A stretch of 27,516 bases of DNA. Source: Parasitella parasitica (lineage: Eukaryota > Mucoromycota > Mucoromycetes > Mucorales > Mucoraceae). Below the pieces are notes generated by a model that ran no database searches, had not been told where the DNA came from, and worked only from the letters and a program-made list of their open reading frames with translations. Below are positions 1 to 9,732 of this stretch, in pieces. The stretch covers positions 52,188 through 79,703 of the forward strand of contig MU619310.1 in NCBI GenBank assembly GCA_025201805.1, given 5' to 3'. How positions within the stretch are numbered: position 1 is the first letter of the stretch; each line of letters opens with the position of its first letter. The position numbers and the translations under genes are program-made.

Positions 1-359
1 CACGTTAAAACACCGATTTCATGCTCAAACGGGTGTGGATTGAGAAATAACATGATACATGTACTTTTTAGATGGATGATTTGTATATTTAGTCGTAAAG
101 ACTAAAATAAAAATGTTGTCAATCCACACAGTCAGCCTAGTTACAGATCGACTTTTTGTGTGAAACGATGGCCAACCACGTTTTTTTTCCTCCTGTTTGC
201 AACGTGCTTTGAAACCAAAGCCTGACCGCAGTCTACTGTTTTCGTTTAGTGTATGAGCAAAAGTGTTTATTATACGTTAGTATTAATTTTTTTTCTATAG
301 CAGAAAAGTTTAACGTGAGAAATGTATGTTACATTGAGAAATAGAAATGTACAAAGATA
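1..359. other. 3' flank of the cyclin gene, no gene seen
   Basis: This AT-rich stretch holds only short chance reading frames without recognisable domains. It is the downstream side of the minus-strand cyclin gene. I see no RNA gene and no repeat other than the purine tract that follows it. Confidence 0.5.
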
Positions 360-405
360 AGAGAGAGAGAGAGAGCAGGGAGAAGGGAGAGGGGAGAGGG
401 GAGGG
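360..405. repeat. GA-rich simple repeat
   Basis: A perfect (AG)n run of about 15 bases passes into imperfect GGGAGA-type repeats. It lies just past the stop codon of the minus-strand cyclin gene, so in that transcript it would be a pyrimidine tract in the 3' UTR. Confidence 0.85.
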
Positions 406-420
406 TATTTAACAAGGTAA

Positions 421-1306
421 TTAATAAAAATCAACTTTGTCGTCCAGAGGTGTAGGAATGCCATAAATGATACGATGTTGCTGGGTTTTTTGCTTTTTGA
501 GAGTTGGGATATTAGATGCTGACGAAGATGAAAACGAGCGTTTTCCATTCAAATTTACATTGTTGTGCGGTGTGGTATTGGAAATGTTGTGGCTAGTGTT
601 AGTTTGCAGATTAGCTGGCATGGCTTCTTTCAGTTGCGATTCGAACTTTTGGTAGAGCTCGGTTGAGACGAATAAGCGGTAATCGAGCATTTCCAACAAA
701 GAGCGTTCTGCACAGTTGATTTCTTTAACAGGCAGTTTGCTAATTTTAGCCCAACTAGCGTTTGTGAACGTATTGTCGTACAGATACTTGTGAGCACAGA
801 TCAGAGCAGCCAAAAACATGCGGCGGCCGCATTTAACGATAGGGTCAAATTGGCTGCGCTTGGCGATGTGGGGTCTGATGCGAAACAGGTAGAAAATGGC
901 TAGCTGGAGGGTGGATCGAGTGGCTCTAGAACGCTTCAAAAGATGGCGAACAAAGACTTGAGTGTTTACAACAGGCTGGCCTTCCTTGGTGGTTGACATT
1001 TCGTTTGGCCAAGAAGTTCTGATGGTAAGGATGGTGATGTCTGCGTGAGATAGGAAGTTAGAATCTGGACATTACTGCGCAAAGAAATTGTTATTTACCA
1101 ACCAAGGTGTCAACGTAGACTTTCTGATACTGATTGACGTCGCTTTGATTAATAATAGCATTGACGATATTCGAGGGAGTGTGTTGATTCATCGACAAGC
1201 CTACTATATAGCGATAATACTGCTCCAAACAGTCCACGTCCATCTTTTGCTGTTGCTGATGATGCTGAGGTTGTTGGGTGGAAATAAAGCTATTATAGTT
1301 GGACAT
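421..1306 (-). CDS. PHO85-type (PCL1/2/5-like) cyclin, two exons
   Basis: This is a regulatory cyclin expected to bind a Pho85/Cdk5-like kinase. Exon 1 is 1306-1099 and exon 2 is 1040-421. The 58-bp intron (donor GTAAAT, acceptor CACGCAG) is phase 1, and the spliced frame gives 275 aa. The Gln/His-rich amino end (about residues 10-20) precedes the cyclin box at about 95-195. Within that box I see the LLKRSR helix, the CGRRMFLAALICAHKYL helix, and the segment NASWAKISKL followed by EIN and LLEMLDYRLFVS, all typical of the PCL1/2/5 branch. The carboxy tail is Ser/Asn-rich and basic, without a known domain. The acceptor nearest the donor (TTTGCGCAG) would give an early stop, so the second one was chosen. 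Which PCL subtype it is cannot be fixed from sequence alone. The promoter carries two Gcn4-like sites. Confidence 0.88.
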
Positions 1307-1468
1307 GACGAATAAATGAAACTAAGAAAGAAAAAAAAAAGCGAAAAGAAGATAAGAGCGAGAGGCAAGTATTTATATTATCAAGATGGAGGGCTGACAC
1401 AAAAAGGAAAAACTAGGAAGGCGGGAAGGAGCTGCAATTCCCTATTGAAGCATCTTTTACCAAGCCCA

Positions 1469-1475
1469 TGACTCA
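1469..1475 (+). promoter_or_regulatory. Gcn4/AP-1-like site TGACTCA upstream of the cyclin
   Basis: This perfect TGACTCA core in the context CATGACTCACG lies about 163 bp upstream of the cyclin start codon. bZIP factors of the Gcn4/Cpc1 type bind this core. By chance alone one such 7-mer (either strand) is expected about every 8 kb, so a single site is weak evidence. Its value comes from the second copy nearby. Confidence 0.5.
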
Positions 1476-1547
1476 CGCTTATATATTATTAGAGAGAGAT
1501 TATTGCAGGAGCCTTATTGGGAAACCTGACACTTTTTGTACCCCTAC

Positions 1548-1554
1548 TGAGTCA
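1548..1554 (-). promoter_or_regulatory. Second Gcn4/AP-1-like site (TGAGTCA on the + strand)
   Basis: On the minus strand this reads AATGACTCAGT, a good Gcn4-type site about 242 bp upstream of the cyclin start. Two perfect cores within 86 bp of each other in one promoter is more than chance predicts for a region this short. Confidence 0.5.
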
Positions 1555-2940
1555 TTATCCTTCAAAATTGCATTTATCCACACACTAACCAAGACTATCT
1601 AAACTCCCCTCTATTTCGGTTCTGCCCCCACCCCTTGACCCTAGGAATAATTCAATTGATTTGAACATGTACATGGTACATTTCTCAATATCTCTCTACA
1701 TTTTAATTAAAAAAAAAAAAAAAAAAAGACAGAGGTAAATTGTCAATAAAATGAGTAATAAACTTTGCAATCAATGCCCTTAGAAAAAAATAAATAGCGA
1801 TGTAGATTAGATGGATGGTTCAGAATTTTCATTAGGCTGGTCTCTTCTTTGCCTGTGAATTTGGGCAACGTTGAGAAAGTATTGGGGTCGTGTGAAGGTT
1901 AAACAGGGCATGATTGGAGCTGAATGATTACTTCCAAGAGTAAATACTTTTCGTTGTGGCTCCAGAACCAATAAAAAATTTTAAAGATGACATTACACCA
2001 ATTAAAACACAAGCTTCGTGTCCCATTTTGTGTATGTAGGGTGTTTCCTGATGCGTATATCAACATAAAGAGAGCTCGTCCAATCGCTGAAAATGTGCAA
2101 AGCTAAGGCCATATTACCAATTTCTTATGCAATTGCCATCTTTCAAGGTGGCAAATGTACGCTATCTGTGCATGAAATGAGACAACACAAATCTCCTTTT
2201 TGTTTATCATTGCCACTGGAATATGCTTGTGCAATTAGATGAAAAAGGGAGTAATATTTTTTTAATCTATTTTGATTGATCAAATTCCTTTAACATGCCA
2301 TCTTCCGCGTTTGCTCTACTACTACGCATGTCATTATTAAAAATACCAGAATTTTGCAAAATCATCAAGCAGAACGAAAAACACAATATTGAAGAACAAT
2401 CTGCTTGAGTTGGTCCTCATAAATGTCAAGTCGAGATAAAATTAATCAGAGATATCTATCTCGCCCGATGATGGTGATTATTATCTGATTGAATCGGTGC
2501 ACAGGCAGGATTAAGCATAGACTACGGAATAAACTTGGATTCGGTGATATCCGTATCCTTGCATATCATCCCTTAATTGTTTCGCACTTTCTTATTAATG
2601 CACGCTTCCAACATGATTACAAATTATTTAAATTTACCGATACTTATGACGATAGCAGCAACTTTAGCTTTGTTGGTTCTAAATTTATATTGTTTCTACA
2701 ATACGAGAGCAAAAAGATTTTATCATTTTAAGAGTTTTTAATTTTAACTCCTGAAAAAGTTCCTTTGGTACACACAGCCTAATTCAGATGAGAGGTTCTG
2801 GGAAGTGGGGTTTGAGTGTTTTGCAGCCATCTGACATTCCCATCCTGTCAATTGGTCCAACTACCCTTCTCATATTCTTGTTATACAGTGCCTCCGGTGC
2901 CAATTTGCGCTTTTGAAAACTCACTCGCGCGTTTGGGAAT
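1555..2940. other. Intergenic, no gene seen
   Basis: The stretch contains a run of 19 A residues at 1709-1727 and otherwise unremarkable AT-rich sequence. One 80-codon open frame at 2489-2731 has no recognisable motif and is not called as a gene. The distal cyclin promoter probably lies at its left edge. Confidence 0.5.
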
Positions 2941-3998
2941 CTCAATTAGTGTATTTCTCATATCTCAATTAGCGTTTATGGTACTCTATGAATATAAAAG
3001 TGGCATCCAAAGCAGCACCCATCGAAGATTTTCTCAAAAAAGATGGGCTTGGAGGCGCTTAAAATGAATTTGAAAGTAAAGCAATGAATCGGGATGAAGA
3101 ATCTCAAGAAACGAGACAGGCTGCAGCTGATGCTCTCGCCGCAGCCTTCTCGAGGGTTTCAACTTAAAGGAGCCCCAGATGGGTAGATTCATCAGAAATG
3201 AATGTGACTAGACCGTGAAACATATCACTCGACATTCCAAGACGAGAAACTCCCCCGAAACGCTTCTCAAAAGGAAAGAGTGGGTCAAAAGATGGCCGCA
3301 AACAGACATGGACTACCTGAGTAATTGCGTCTTTGTGGATGAGTCTGCATTTGATATCAATACGAGGCCTTCAACAGCAAGATCTGCAAAAGGTACACCA
3401 GCAATTGTTACAACACCATCAACTCGTGCAGTCAGTCATACCGTTTTAGGGGGCCATCTCTGCTATGGGCGTGGTGAATATCGAGATTAGATGGCCCAAT
3501 ATGAAGCCAAAGAGAATCAAAGCCGATGGCACTCGCAAGAGAAAACAACCGCTGCCTAAGAAGGCGTTGTTAAAAGGGAGCTGTCACCGGCCACTATATG
3601 TTATTCCTGCAGAATACAATGAATTTCATGGACCAGTATTTCGACACGAAGGGTCTCTACATCGTCATGGACAATGCCCCAATACACATTGCTGATGACA
3701 TCGAACAAATGATTACAAAAAAAGGATACAGAAGCGTTTACCTTCCTTCGTATTTGCCAGAGCTAAATCCTTTGGTATACAATGAAATCGTATGTCAAGA
3801 AAGGTAAATTTAGTGGAGAGGAAGATCTTAAAAATGAGAGTGACCGAGGCAAGTAATGGAGTGAGAGCTACCACCCTCTTGAATATGGGCCAGCATTCTG
3901 TGAGAATTTTTGACAAAAGATCGTGGGTGGGGGTTTATTAAATACGCCATTTGGGATCACCGTAAACAATGATTGAGATGTGAAAAACGCAATTTGGG
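2941..3998 (+). mobile_element. Tc1/mariner (IS630-like) DNA transposon, copy 1, decayed
   Basis: A broken transposase is bounded by imperfect terminal inverted repeats. The left end starts CTCAATTAGTG and includes a second CTCAATTAGCG block at about 2964, so the terminal repeat carries an internal direct repeat. The right end, about 3932-3998, read on the minus strand aligns with the left end and more closely with the terminal sequence of copy 2 (CTCAAT, then AAATGGCGTATT against AAATGACGTATT). Differences are mostly transitions. Outer boundaries are accurate to perhaps 10 bp, and no clear TA target duplication was identified. Confidence 0.7.
3149..3916 (+). pseudogene. DDE transposase pseudogene (copy 1)
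   Basis: The fragments, in order, are as follows. MGRFIRNECD followed by a stop leads into a 276-bp open stretch with the first catalytic block FVDESAF (Asp codon near 3338). A frame change follows and leads to MGVVNIEIRW and a Lys/Arg-rich linker. A second frame change leads to the second catalytic block YIVMDNAPIH (Asp near 3670). Then comes YLPSYLPELNP, where the expected acidic residue after NP is missing and the frame decays into GKFSGEEDLKN. The amino-terminal helix-turn-helix is absent. At least two frameshifts, several stops and the lost third acid make it inactive. Confidence 0.85.
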
Positions 3999-4024
3999 GT
4001 TATTGGGAAGAGAATTGGGTCTTG

Positions 4025-4129
4025 TGTTGGGCATATCATGTCCTAGCAGGTGTAAGGCTTTTGGATTATCTTTAGATAGTAAACATCCGAGCCAAGTTAA
4101 AACCTAGAGACGGAAATAAGCGTCTGTTT
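4025..4129 (+). repeat. LTR-like repeat fragment (first ~105 bp only)
   Basis: It begins TGTTGGGCATATCATG and closely matches the first ~105 bp of the tandem units at 7965-8919, ending at the hairpin AGACG-GAAATAAG-CGTCT. Beyond about 4129 the similarity stops abruptly. It lies 26 bp outside the right end of DNA transposon copy 1. Confidence 0.75.
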
Positions 4130-4542
4130 AGTGAACAAAATTGCTGTAGCAATCTAGAGATCATCCTAAATGGGTTCCTTTGGACAATCAGTGAGATAAT
4201 ACGTCTTTTCGGATAAAGCAATTCTGTGGAGACTCTTGCCAGTAGTCTTGAGAGCTTGAATCACCTAGCATTTTCATTAGAAACATTTACAAGACTGATA
4301 GCAAGAGCACGTAAGATGCAACTTGCAAGCAATTGTTATTAGACTTGAGGGTTAAACAAATTCAATATATTTAACTTTAACATAATCAATAAGACATGAT
4401 GGGGAGTGGTATACATTAGGGATGAAATTATATACATAGTGGTTACAACAGGCAGTGGGCTACAGTTTCGTGTTCGGGCACAGGCATTAGGCCCAAGTTC
4501 TCGAGTTTCAACTGTTTGAAGACAGATTGCTGTTTTTGAATA
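4130..4542. other. Intergenic, no gene seen
   Basis: This is AT-rich sequence between the LTR-like fragment and the 3' end of the minus-strand gene that stops at 4543. It probably includes that gene's 3' UTR. No motif was recognised. Confidence 0.4.
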
Positions 4543-6471
4543 TTACCCTATCAAATTGTTAGACAAAGCCGTATATAAAACACCTGCTTCAAAACTTACC
4601 AACATGAATGCAAACAGTTCAAAAACTCTCATATAATGGAGGCCGTTTTCAATACAGAGTGGCACTGAAGCTGAACGACATTCAACAACTTTCCAAGTTG
4701 ATCGAGACTTGACAGCGTATTTGATCAGAGTGATCTTGTTCTCAATAATTTGGCAGGAGAAAATGTTCACCTTCTTGATGGTGTTAAAAGAGGCATTGCG
4801 GTACTGACTAAACATATACTTTAAATTGTCATGGCCGTTCTTGATATTCTTGAGAGTGTCGTTGAGGGAATGAGATACCACCTTGTCATTGCTAAAGCCG
4901 CTGCTTTCCATTACTATGTATGTACTGTCAATTTTTGCCAAGGTGCCAACACCATCAAGTAGTTTCAAATTATCCTTCTTTTCCTTGGAGAAATCATTTG
5001 AGACAAGCCAGACATAATCAGCATCCTTTGCTTTCTTTTCACACCTACATGTTGAAAGTTTGAAATGTTGATTAGATCTACTAGTGTCAAATGTCTTTAA
5101 CTATTCCTGCTGAATTACCATGTATAATTCAATACGCTAAGGCAATTGCCAAAAGCTTTGAATATTGGGATATATACTTCGCAAAAAATGCTGCGTTCGT
5201 CGCTTTTTCCATTGAAACTACCAGGTTTCAATAGATTCAAGGTGAAATCAAGCAGGGCGTACTGGACAAATTCATTAAAAGCGCTTGATTCAGCAGGGAG
5301 GTCCATAATTGCTTTCTTCATCTTCAGACGATCTTGGATTTGCAGAATCACTAGTAGTTTGTCATAAACTTCACCGGGCACTTCTTTAAGAGACTTGTAC
5401 AAGTTTTGTTCATTCATGCAAACCACAAACTCTTGCTTGGTTTCTTCGGTAGCCTTATCTTGATTCGTCCCAATGCAGATGTCAAAATAGTCCTTCAGAA
5501 CACCTAAATCGCTTGCTTGAATGATGGGTTTGTGAGGTGAAATGATATTTAGGGCTGGTGCTTGGTACTTGTATATATTTTTCTCTTTAACGACCTTCAG
5601 AGTTGGAAACTAATTTTATTCGTTAGAACTCATGTCCATAATGTAAAATGCGTGAACATACTTCCTCCTCTTCTTCTGTGAAAGGGTCATCAATATGGAT
5701 GTTGGAAGCAGTAGTGGCATTACCAGCTTCAGGCTCACCAGTGAATGATCGTGTAGATGCAAATGGCTAGAGTCAAAATTTAGTATTGAAATATGCATTT
5801 CTCATAATCTAGTGAATGCAAAAGTCTACAACAGACTGACTTGCCTGTACATTTGCTGTTTCTTCTTCACAAAGAGGATCGTCTTCGTCTTCCGAATGAC
5901 TCGTCAAATCTGACTGTCCTGCATCATTTGTGTCTTCATCAGTTCCGTCGTCATTAAACAGCTGATCCAGTCTATCCTGCATGTTCTTCCTGTGAGCTTT
6001 AGCTTCAACTGTCGTGAGGATCCGGCTGGTAAAACGAGCTTCAGTCTGCGCTTCTTCTTCAAGCTCTCTAAGTTGATAATCGTTGAGAAGCTTCCTGTAT
6101 TCCATGTTGAGTTTCTGTTTACTGTTTTCAGTTTCGAATTGTCGAATGAGAGCAATACCGTAATTTTTCAACTTTGCATCTGCATCCTTATTGTTGATGA
6201 TTCTGTGGAGAGTTCCATATAATACTGTCATCAACTGCTTTGAAGTGCTCTCCGGAATATCTGTATGCTGAAAGTAAGAGCGAACCAAGGAAGCCTCCTG
6301 CTTCCATTCTCGTGCCTCTAATGTAGCAATGAAATCAGGCGTCTTTAGCTTCCTAGCGAGGTCCTTGGTTAAAACAGTGTTTCCAGGAAGGTTCCGGAGA
6401 CAGGCTCTCTTACTGCTAATTGGTGCTGATTGCAACGTGGTTTCCTTTTGCTTCCTTTTATTCGTGGTCAT
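4543..6471 (-). CDS. Lineage-specific protein of unknown function, four exons (member A)
   Basis: I recognise this only as a member of an uncharacterised family that I associate with Mucorales. Exons are 6471-5845, 5766-5662, 5609-5119 and 5044-4543. Introns are 78, 52 and 74 bp, and the spliced protein is 574 aa. Residues 1-175 are basic, then helical and probably coiled-coil (LNMEYRKLLNDYQLRELEEE region). Residues 172-205 are strongly acidic, and 245-574 form the family module. That module has SDERS (380-384), YIPIF (390-394), KDADYVW (Asp417) and IVMESSG (Glu454). It ends in a beta/alpha-looking segment ending near FELFAFMLVSFE. Intron 1 has a GC donor (CAG|GCAAGT). Intron 2 (GTATGT...ATTAG) and intron 3 (GTAATT...TGTAG) are conventional. 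The gene lies between two inverted transposase relics, yet its frame is intact. The spacing Asp...Glu-x-Ser-Gly resembles a diverged PD-(D/E)xK core, but that is inference. Confidence 0.75.
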
Positions 6472-6599
6472 GATGAGTGATAAAATGCCTTATTTTGAGG
6501 ACAAATTCCGTTTATTTTCGTCAGAATTGCACTTTATTAAATGTAGCAGCTACTGGAGCAAACAATAAAAACCTTTAAAAAAAAAAATGTAGCTACTGT

Positions 6600-7671
6600 A
6601 TTTGGCTATACAACGAGGAAAAAAACTGACGGAATGCCTTATCCAATCTTGGCAGTTTCTTTTCTTACAGTATCTGCTGCTTCTTCAATAAATGTGCTGT
6701 CAAATTTTTCTTTTCGTCAAAGGATGTCTAGCGTCAAAGGACTTTATCTTTGAGAAGCATTCTTCATCCATATTAAAAAAAAGGAGAGAAAACAAAGTTG
6801 ATAAAGTACTGATGCTTCGGAATTTACTTTATTAAGCCATCCTTGAACAACGATGGCACGGTGAATACGAGTATTCTTTAAAATAATGTACTAAGTCCGT
6901 TTATTTTTCAAAGATTCGATCAACACTTTTGAAAAATCAAGGAAGATCATGGCATTGATACCTCCAGGAACTATTTTTGCATGAATTTTTTTCAATATCA
7001 TCATGGGAAATTGCAAGAATGGTAATGTTAAGGTCCCTGGTTTTTTTTTATTGTTGACAATTACTGCTTCCCCTTTCTTGGATCTGGCAAATTTTCTAAT
7101 TTGAGAACTGGTAAAACCTGACTCATCTACGAAAATACAATTACTAGCGTAGTTAATGTTGCTGGAAGTAAGCTTGGTGACAAAGTCTATTCACTTCTGG
7201 AGTATGCCTTCATCATTTCTTTTTAGTAACTAAAGGCTTTGCAATTTTCAAAGTGAAAGCAATCTTGTTGATCAAATGTAAATGAATGCCACTGATGCTT
7301 AGCTTGATATCAACCCCTTCAAGGACCTTTTGCTGTAGATCTTGAAGTGTTTGAACATTGTCATCATCGAGTAAATCCCTCGTAAAGTCAGATACTTTGT
7401 TTGTTATCTTAACCTTTTAATTACACCCTCCTCTCTTTTTGGCTTCATAGCACCCTTCTTTGATAAAGACATCTACCATTGTATTTGTCGTCGAAGCTGC
7501 AGCACGATCCTCCTTAGTAGCCTCTGCAAGTGAATAGCCTTCTTGCAGTACTTGATCAATAATTTTCCTACGCTTTACAAGAGTTGTTTTTCCGTTGGGC
7601 CTTCGCTATGGGTGGGGATGTCTTTGATCTGTGACATTTTGATTTCTGTTTGAGTTTTCACTTGATGACAT
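6600..7671 (-). pseudogene. Second Tc1/IS630-like transposase pseudogene
   Basis: Reading down the minus strand from ATG at 7671, the protein has a DQRHPHP-type amino end and a stop, then a basic segment. A helix-turn-helix-like stretch follows (LQEGYSLAEATKEDRAAAS). After another stop comes LDDDNVQTLQDLQQKVLEG. After a frame change comes the first catalytic block CIFVDESGFTSSQIRKF. The second block is degenerate (LKNTRIHRAIVVQGWL, where Asp would be expected before Asn). The end is recognisable as CQDWIRHSVSFF. Stops and frameshifts make it non-functional. Its amino end resembles that of the copy at 10514 but the catalytic blocks differ, so it is a related but distinct family. Confidence 0.75.
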
Positions 7672-7964
7672 GGCTAAACTGTTATAACTTTAAGATTTGA
7701 AAACTTATATGTAGTATTATAAAGTGTAAAAACAAGACGGATACACCATCAAAGTTTGATTTAATATTTAAATTGCTGTATTCAACAAGGTGATCTACAG
7801 TACAGTATGCTGTAGATAGAGAAGAAGAGGAACGCGAAAAAGAGGGGACAGTACTTCAAACATACAGAACAGGTGACGTCGCATATTATTTCTCATTTCA
7901 CTCCATTATTTTTCCTTTTGCACAATCTTTGTGAAAGATCATTGACACATTGATATGCGATCAA

Positions 7965-8441
7965 TTTCCAGGATATCATGTACCAGCAGGTGTAAGGCTT
8001 ATGGATTATCTTTAGTCAGTAAACATCCGAGCCAAGTTCAAATCTAGAGACGGAAATAAGCGTCTGCTGTTTGCCTCTTGTTCCAAGCTTAAAGTATACG
8101 TACTTTTTGTTAAGGGGATAGCAACCCGAGCAAGTCGCAGTACATGATAATGCTAGTTATGATCATACACCAATATCGAGGTAAGCTATAGATGGCCACA
8201 AATCCTGTTTAGTATTGCAGCTAACTATTTTTCTCTTGAAATGCATAACTCAAACTGCAGAGATACAGCTTTTAATGCCACCTGATGCAAGCTTTTGTTA
8301 GTCTACAGATTGTACTCATGTCGTTCAACCCGTGCAATTGAAGGTCATTTTATACAAGAGTAGCTTAAAGTGTATCTCCACTAAGCACATTATATACGTA
8401 TTTTGTGTTACGAAGATGGCAATTCGTGGAATACGGCATCA
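7965..8441 (+). repeat. LTR-like tandem repeat, unit 1
   Basis: This 477-bp unit is nearly identical to the unit at 8443-8919, at a tandem offset of 478 bp. Its first ~8 bases do not match the TGTTGGGC start of the other copies, so its 5' edge is damaged or was replaced. It ends GGCATCA. No open reading frame of note is present. Confidence 0.75.
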
Positions 8442-8442
8442 G

Positions 8443-8919
8443 TGTTGGGCATTTCATGTACCAGCAGGTGTAAGGCTTATGGATTATCTTTAGTCAGTAA
8501 ACATCCGAGCCAAGTTGAAATCTAGAGACGGAAATAAGCGTCTGCTGTTTGCTTCTTGTTCTAAGCTTAAAGTATACGTACTTTTTGTTAAGGGGATAGC
8601 AACCCGAGCAAGTCGCAGTACATGATAATGCTGGTTATAATCGTACACCAATATTGAGGTAAGCTATGGATGGCCACAAATACTGCTTAATATTATAGTT
8701 AACTCTTTTTCTCTTGACACGTATACCTCAAACTGCAGAGATACAGCTTTTAATGCCACCTGATGCAAGCTTTTGTTAGTCTACAGATTGTACTCATGTC
8801 GTTCAACCCGTGCAATTGAAGGTCATTTTATACAAGAGTAGCTTAAAGTGTATCTCCACTAAGCACATTATATACGTATTTTGTGTTACGAAGATGGCAA
8901 TTTGTGGGATACGGCATCA
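8443..8919 (+). repeat. LTR-like tandem repeat, unit 2 (TG...CA)
   Basis: The unit starts TGTTGGGC and ends GGCATCA, so it has the 5'-TG...CA-3' ends of a long terminal repeat and a plausible LTR length. It follows unit 1 after a single base. No gag, pol, primer-binding site or polypurine tract was found beside it, so the LTR identity rests on ends, length and copy number. Confidence 0.6.
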
Positions 8920-9732
8920 TCAATGTTCAGTCTTTGGGCAGCAGGTGTGTGGAAAAATGACTTAAATTATTATTTGCCAGGAGTAATGGTTCATGAGTTT
9001 TGCTTCGTTTTAAGGCGTTGGTAACGAGATAATCTCTGCGCAGTCTTACTCATCGTTGTCATTCACGCTACGTTCAAGTCAGTGGACACATTTCTTGCAT
9101 ATTCGTTTGTTACAAGCTACTCACACATATACACATGTACATACTTGAATGAACATTTGGCAAACGTTAGCTGATGCAGTTTCCTATTAGCCTTGTGAAA
9201 ATATCCGTAATGCTCTTGCTATTGCCATCTCGATCTGATTTCTTGGATGAAAGCAATGTACTTGCGCTAATCACGTCTTCGTTCCCCTGAGACAGCATGC
9301 ATGTAATGGAGATGGCGATCTGCGCACGCCAAGCCTTGATCGGTATATGAGCTGTGGTAGAGTTTGGTTGTGCTTAATAGTTGGAGTCAAATGTTTTCGG
9401 CAATACCTGGTTCTGCAGAGGTCCGAAAGGTTCGGTGCAGTCATCATCCATTAATGTCCTGAGCTAGTTGTATTATGCGATTAGCAGGGCTGTATAAATG
9501 TGCAGCGCTTTTTTCATGGTACAGAAGGCCTCCTTATGCTATAATAATAAATCTACATTCAGTACGACGTATGTTGTAGATGTAAGCCAGGAAAGCTCTC
9601 AATCAATTGACCATATCAAATTAAACATGCTATAAAGTATGTGCGTATCAACGAAATTGAACAGATCAAAATCACTACATTATGGAAGGTGGTAAACTGC
9701 TTTTCTAATTCTTGATGGATGCATAATAGGCC
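8920..9732. other. Intergenic, no gene seen
   Basis: No convincing coding frame, RNA gene or repeat was recognised between the tandem repeat and DNA transposon copy 2. Confidence 0.4.

Noticed and set aside
270-548. Minus-strand open frame overlapping the end of the cyclin
   Set aside because: It overlaps the cyclin's last exon in another frame, its Leu/Ser/Pro composition comes from the GA tract, and it has no domain.
2489-2731. 80-codon plus-strand open frame
   Set aside because: It has no motif, no splice partner and no flanking promoter or polyadenylation evidence. A frame of this length is common by chance in AT-rich DNA.
5904-6222. Open frames on both strands inside exon 1 of the gene at 4543-6471
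   Set aside because: They are shadows of the coding frame. The four-exon model explains the region without stops and with matching intron phases.
6541-7820. Terminal inverted repeats for the transposase relic at 6600-7671
   Set aside because: CTACAG/TACTGTA-type words occur near both sides, but I could not align them as a convincing inverted pair with a TA duplication.
7971-8080. tRNA-derived SINE suggested by GTTCAAATC
   Set aside because: The B-box-like sequence occurs in only one of three copies, there is no good A box, and no cloverleaf can be folded. The TG...CA ends fit an LTR better.
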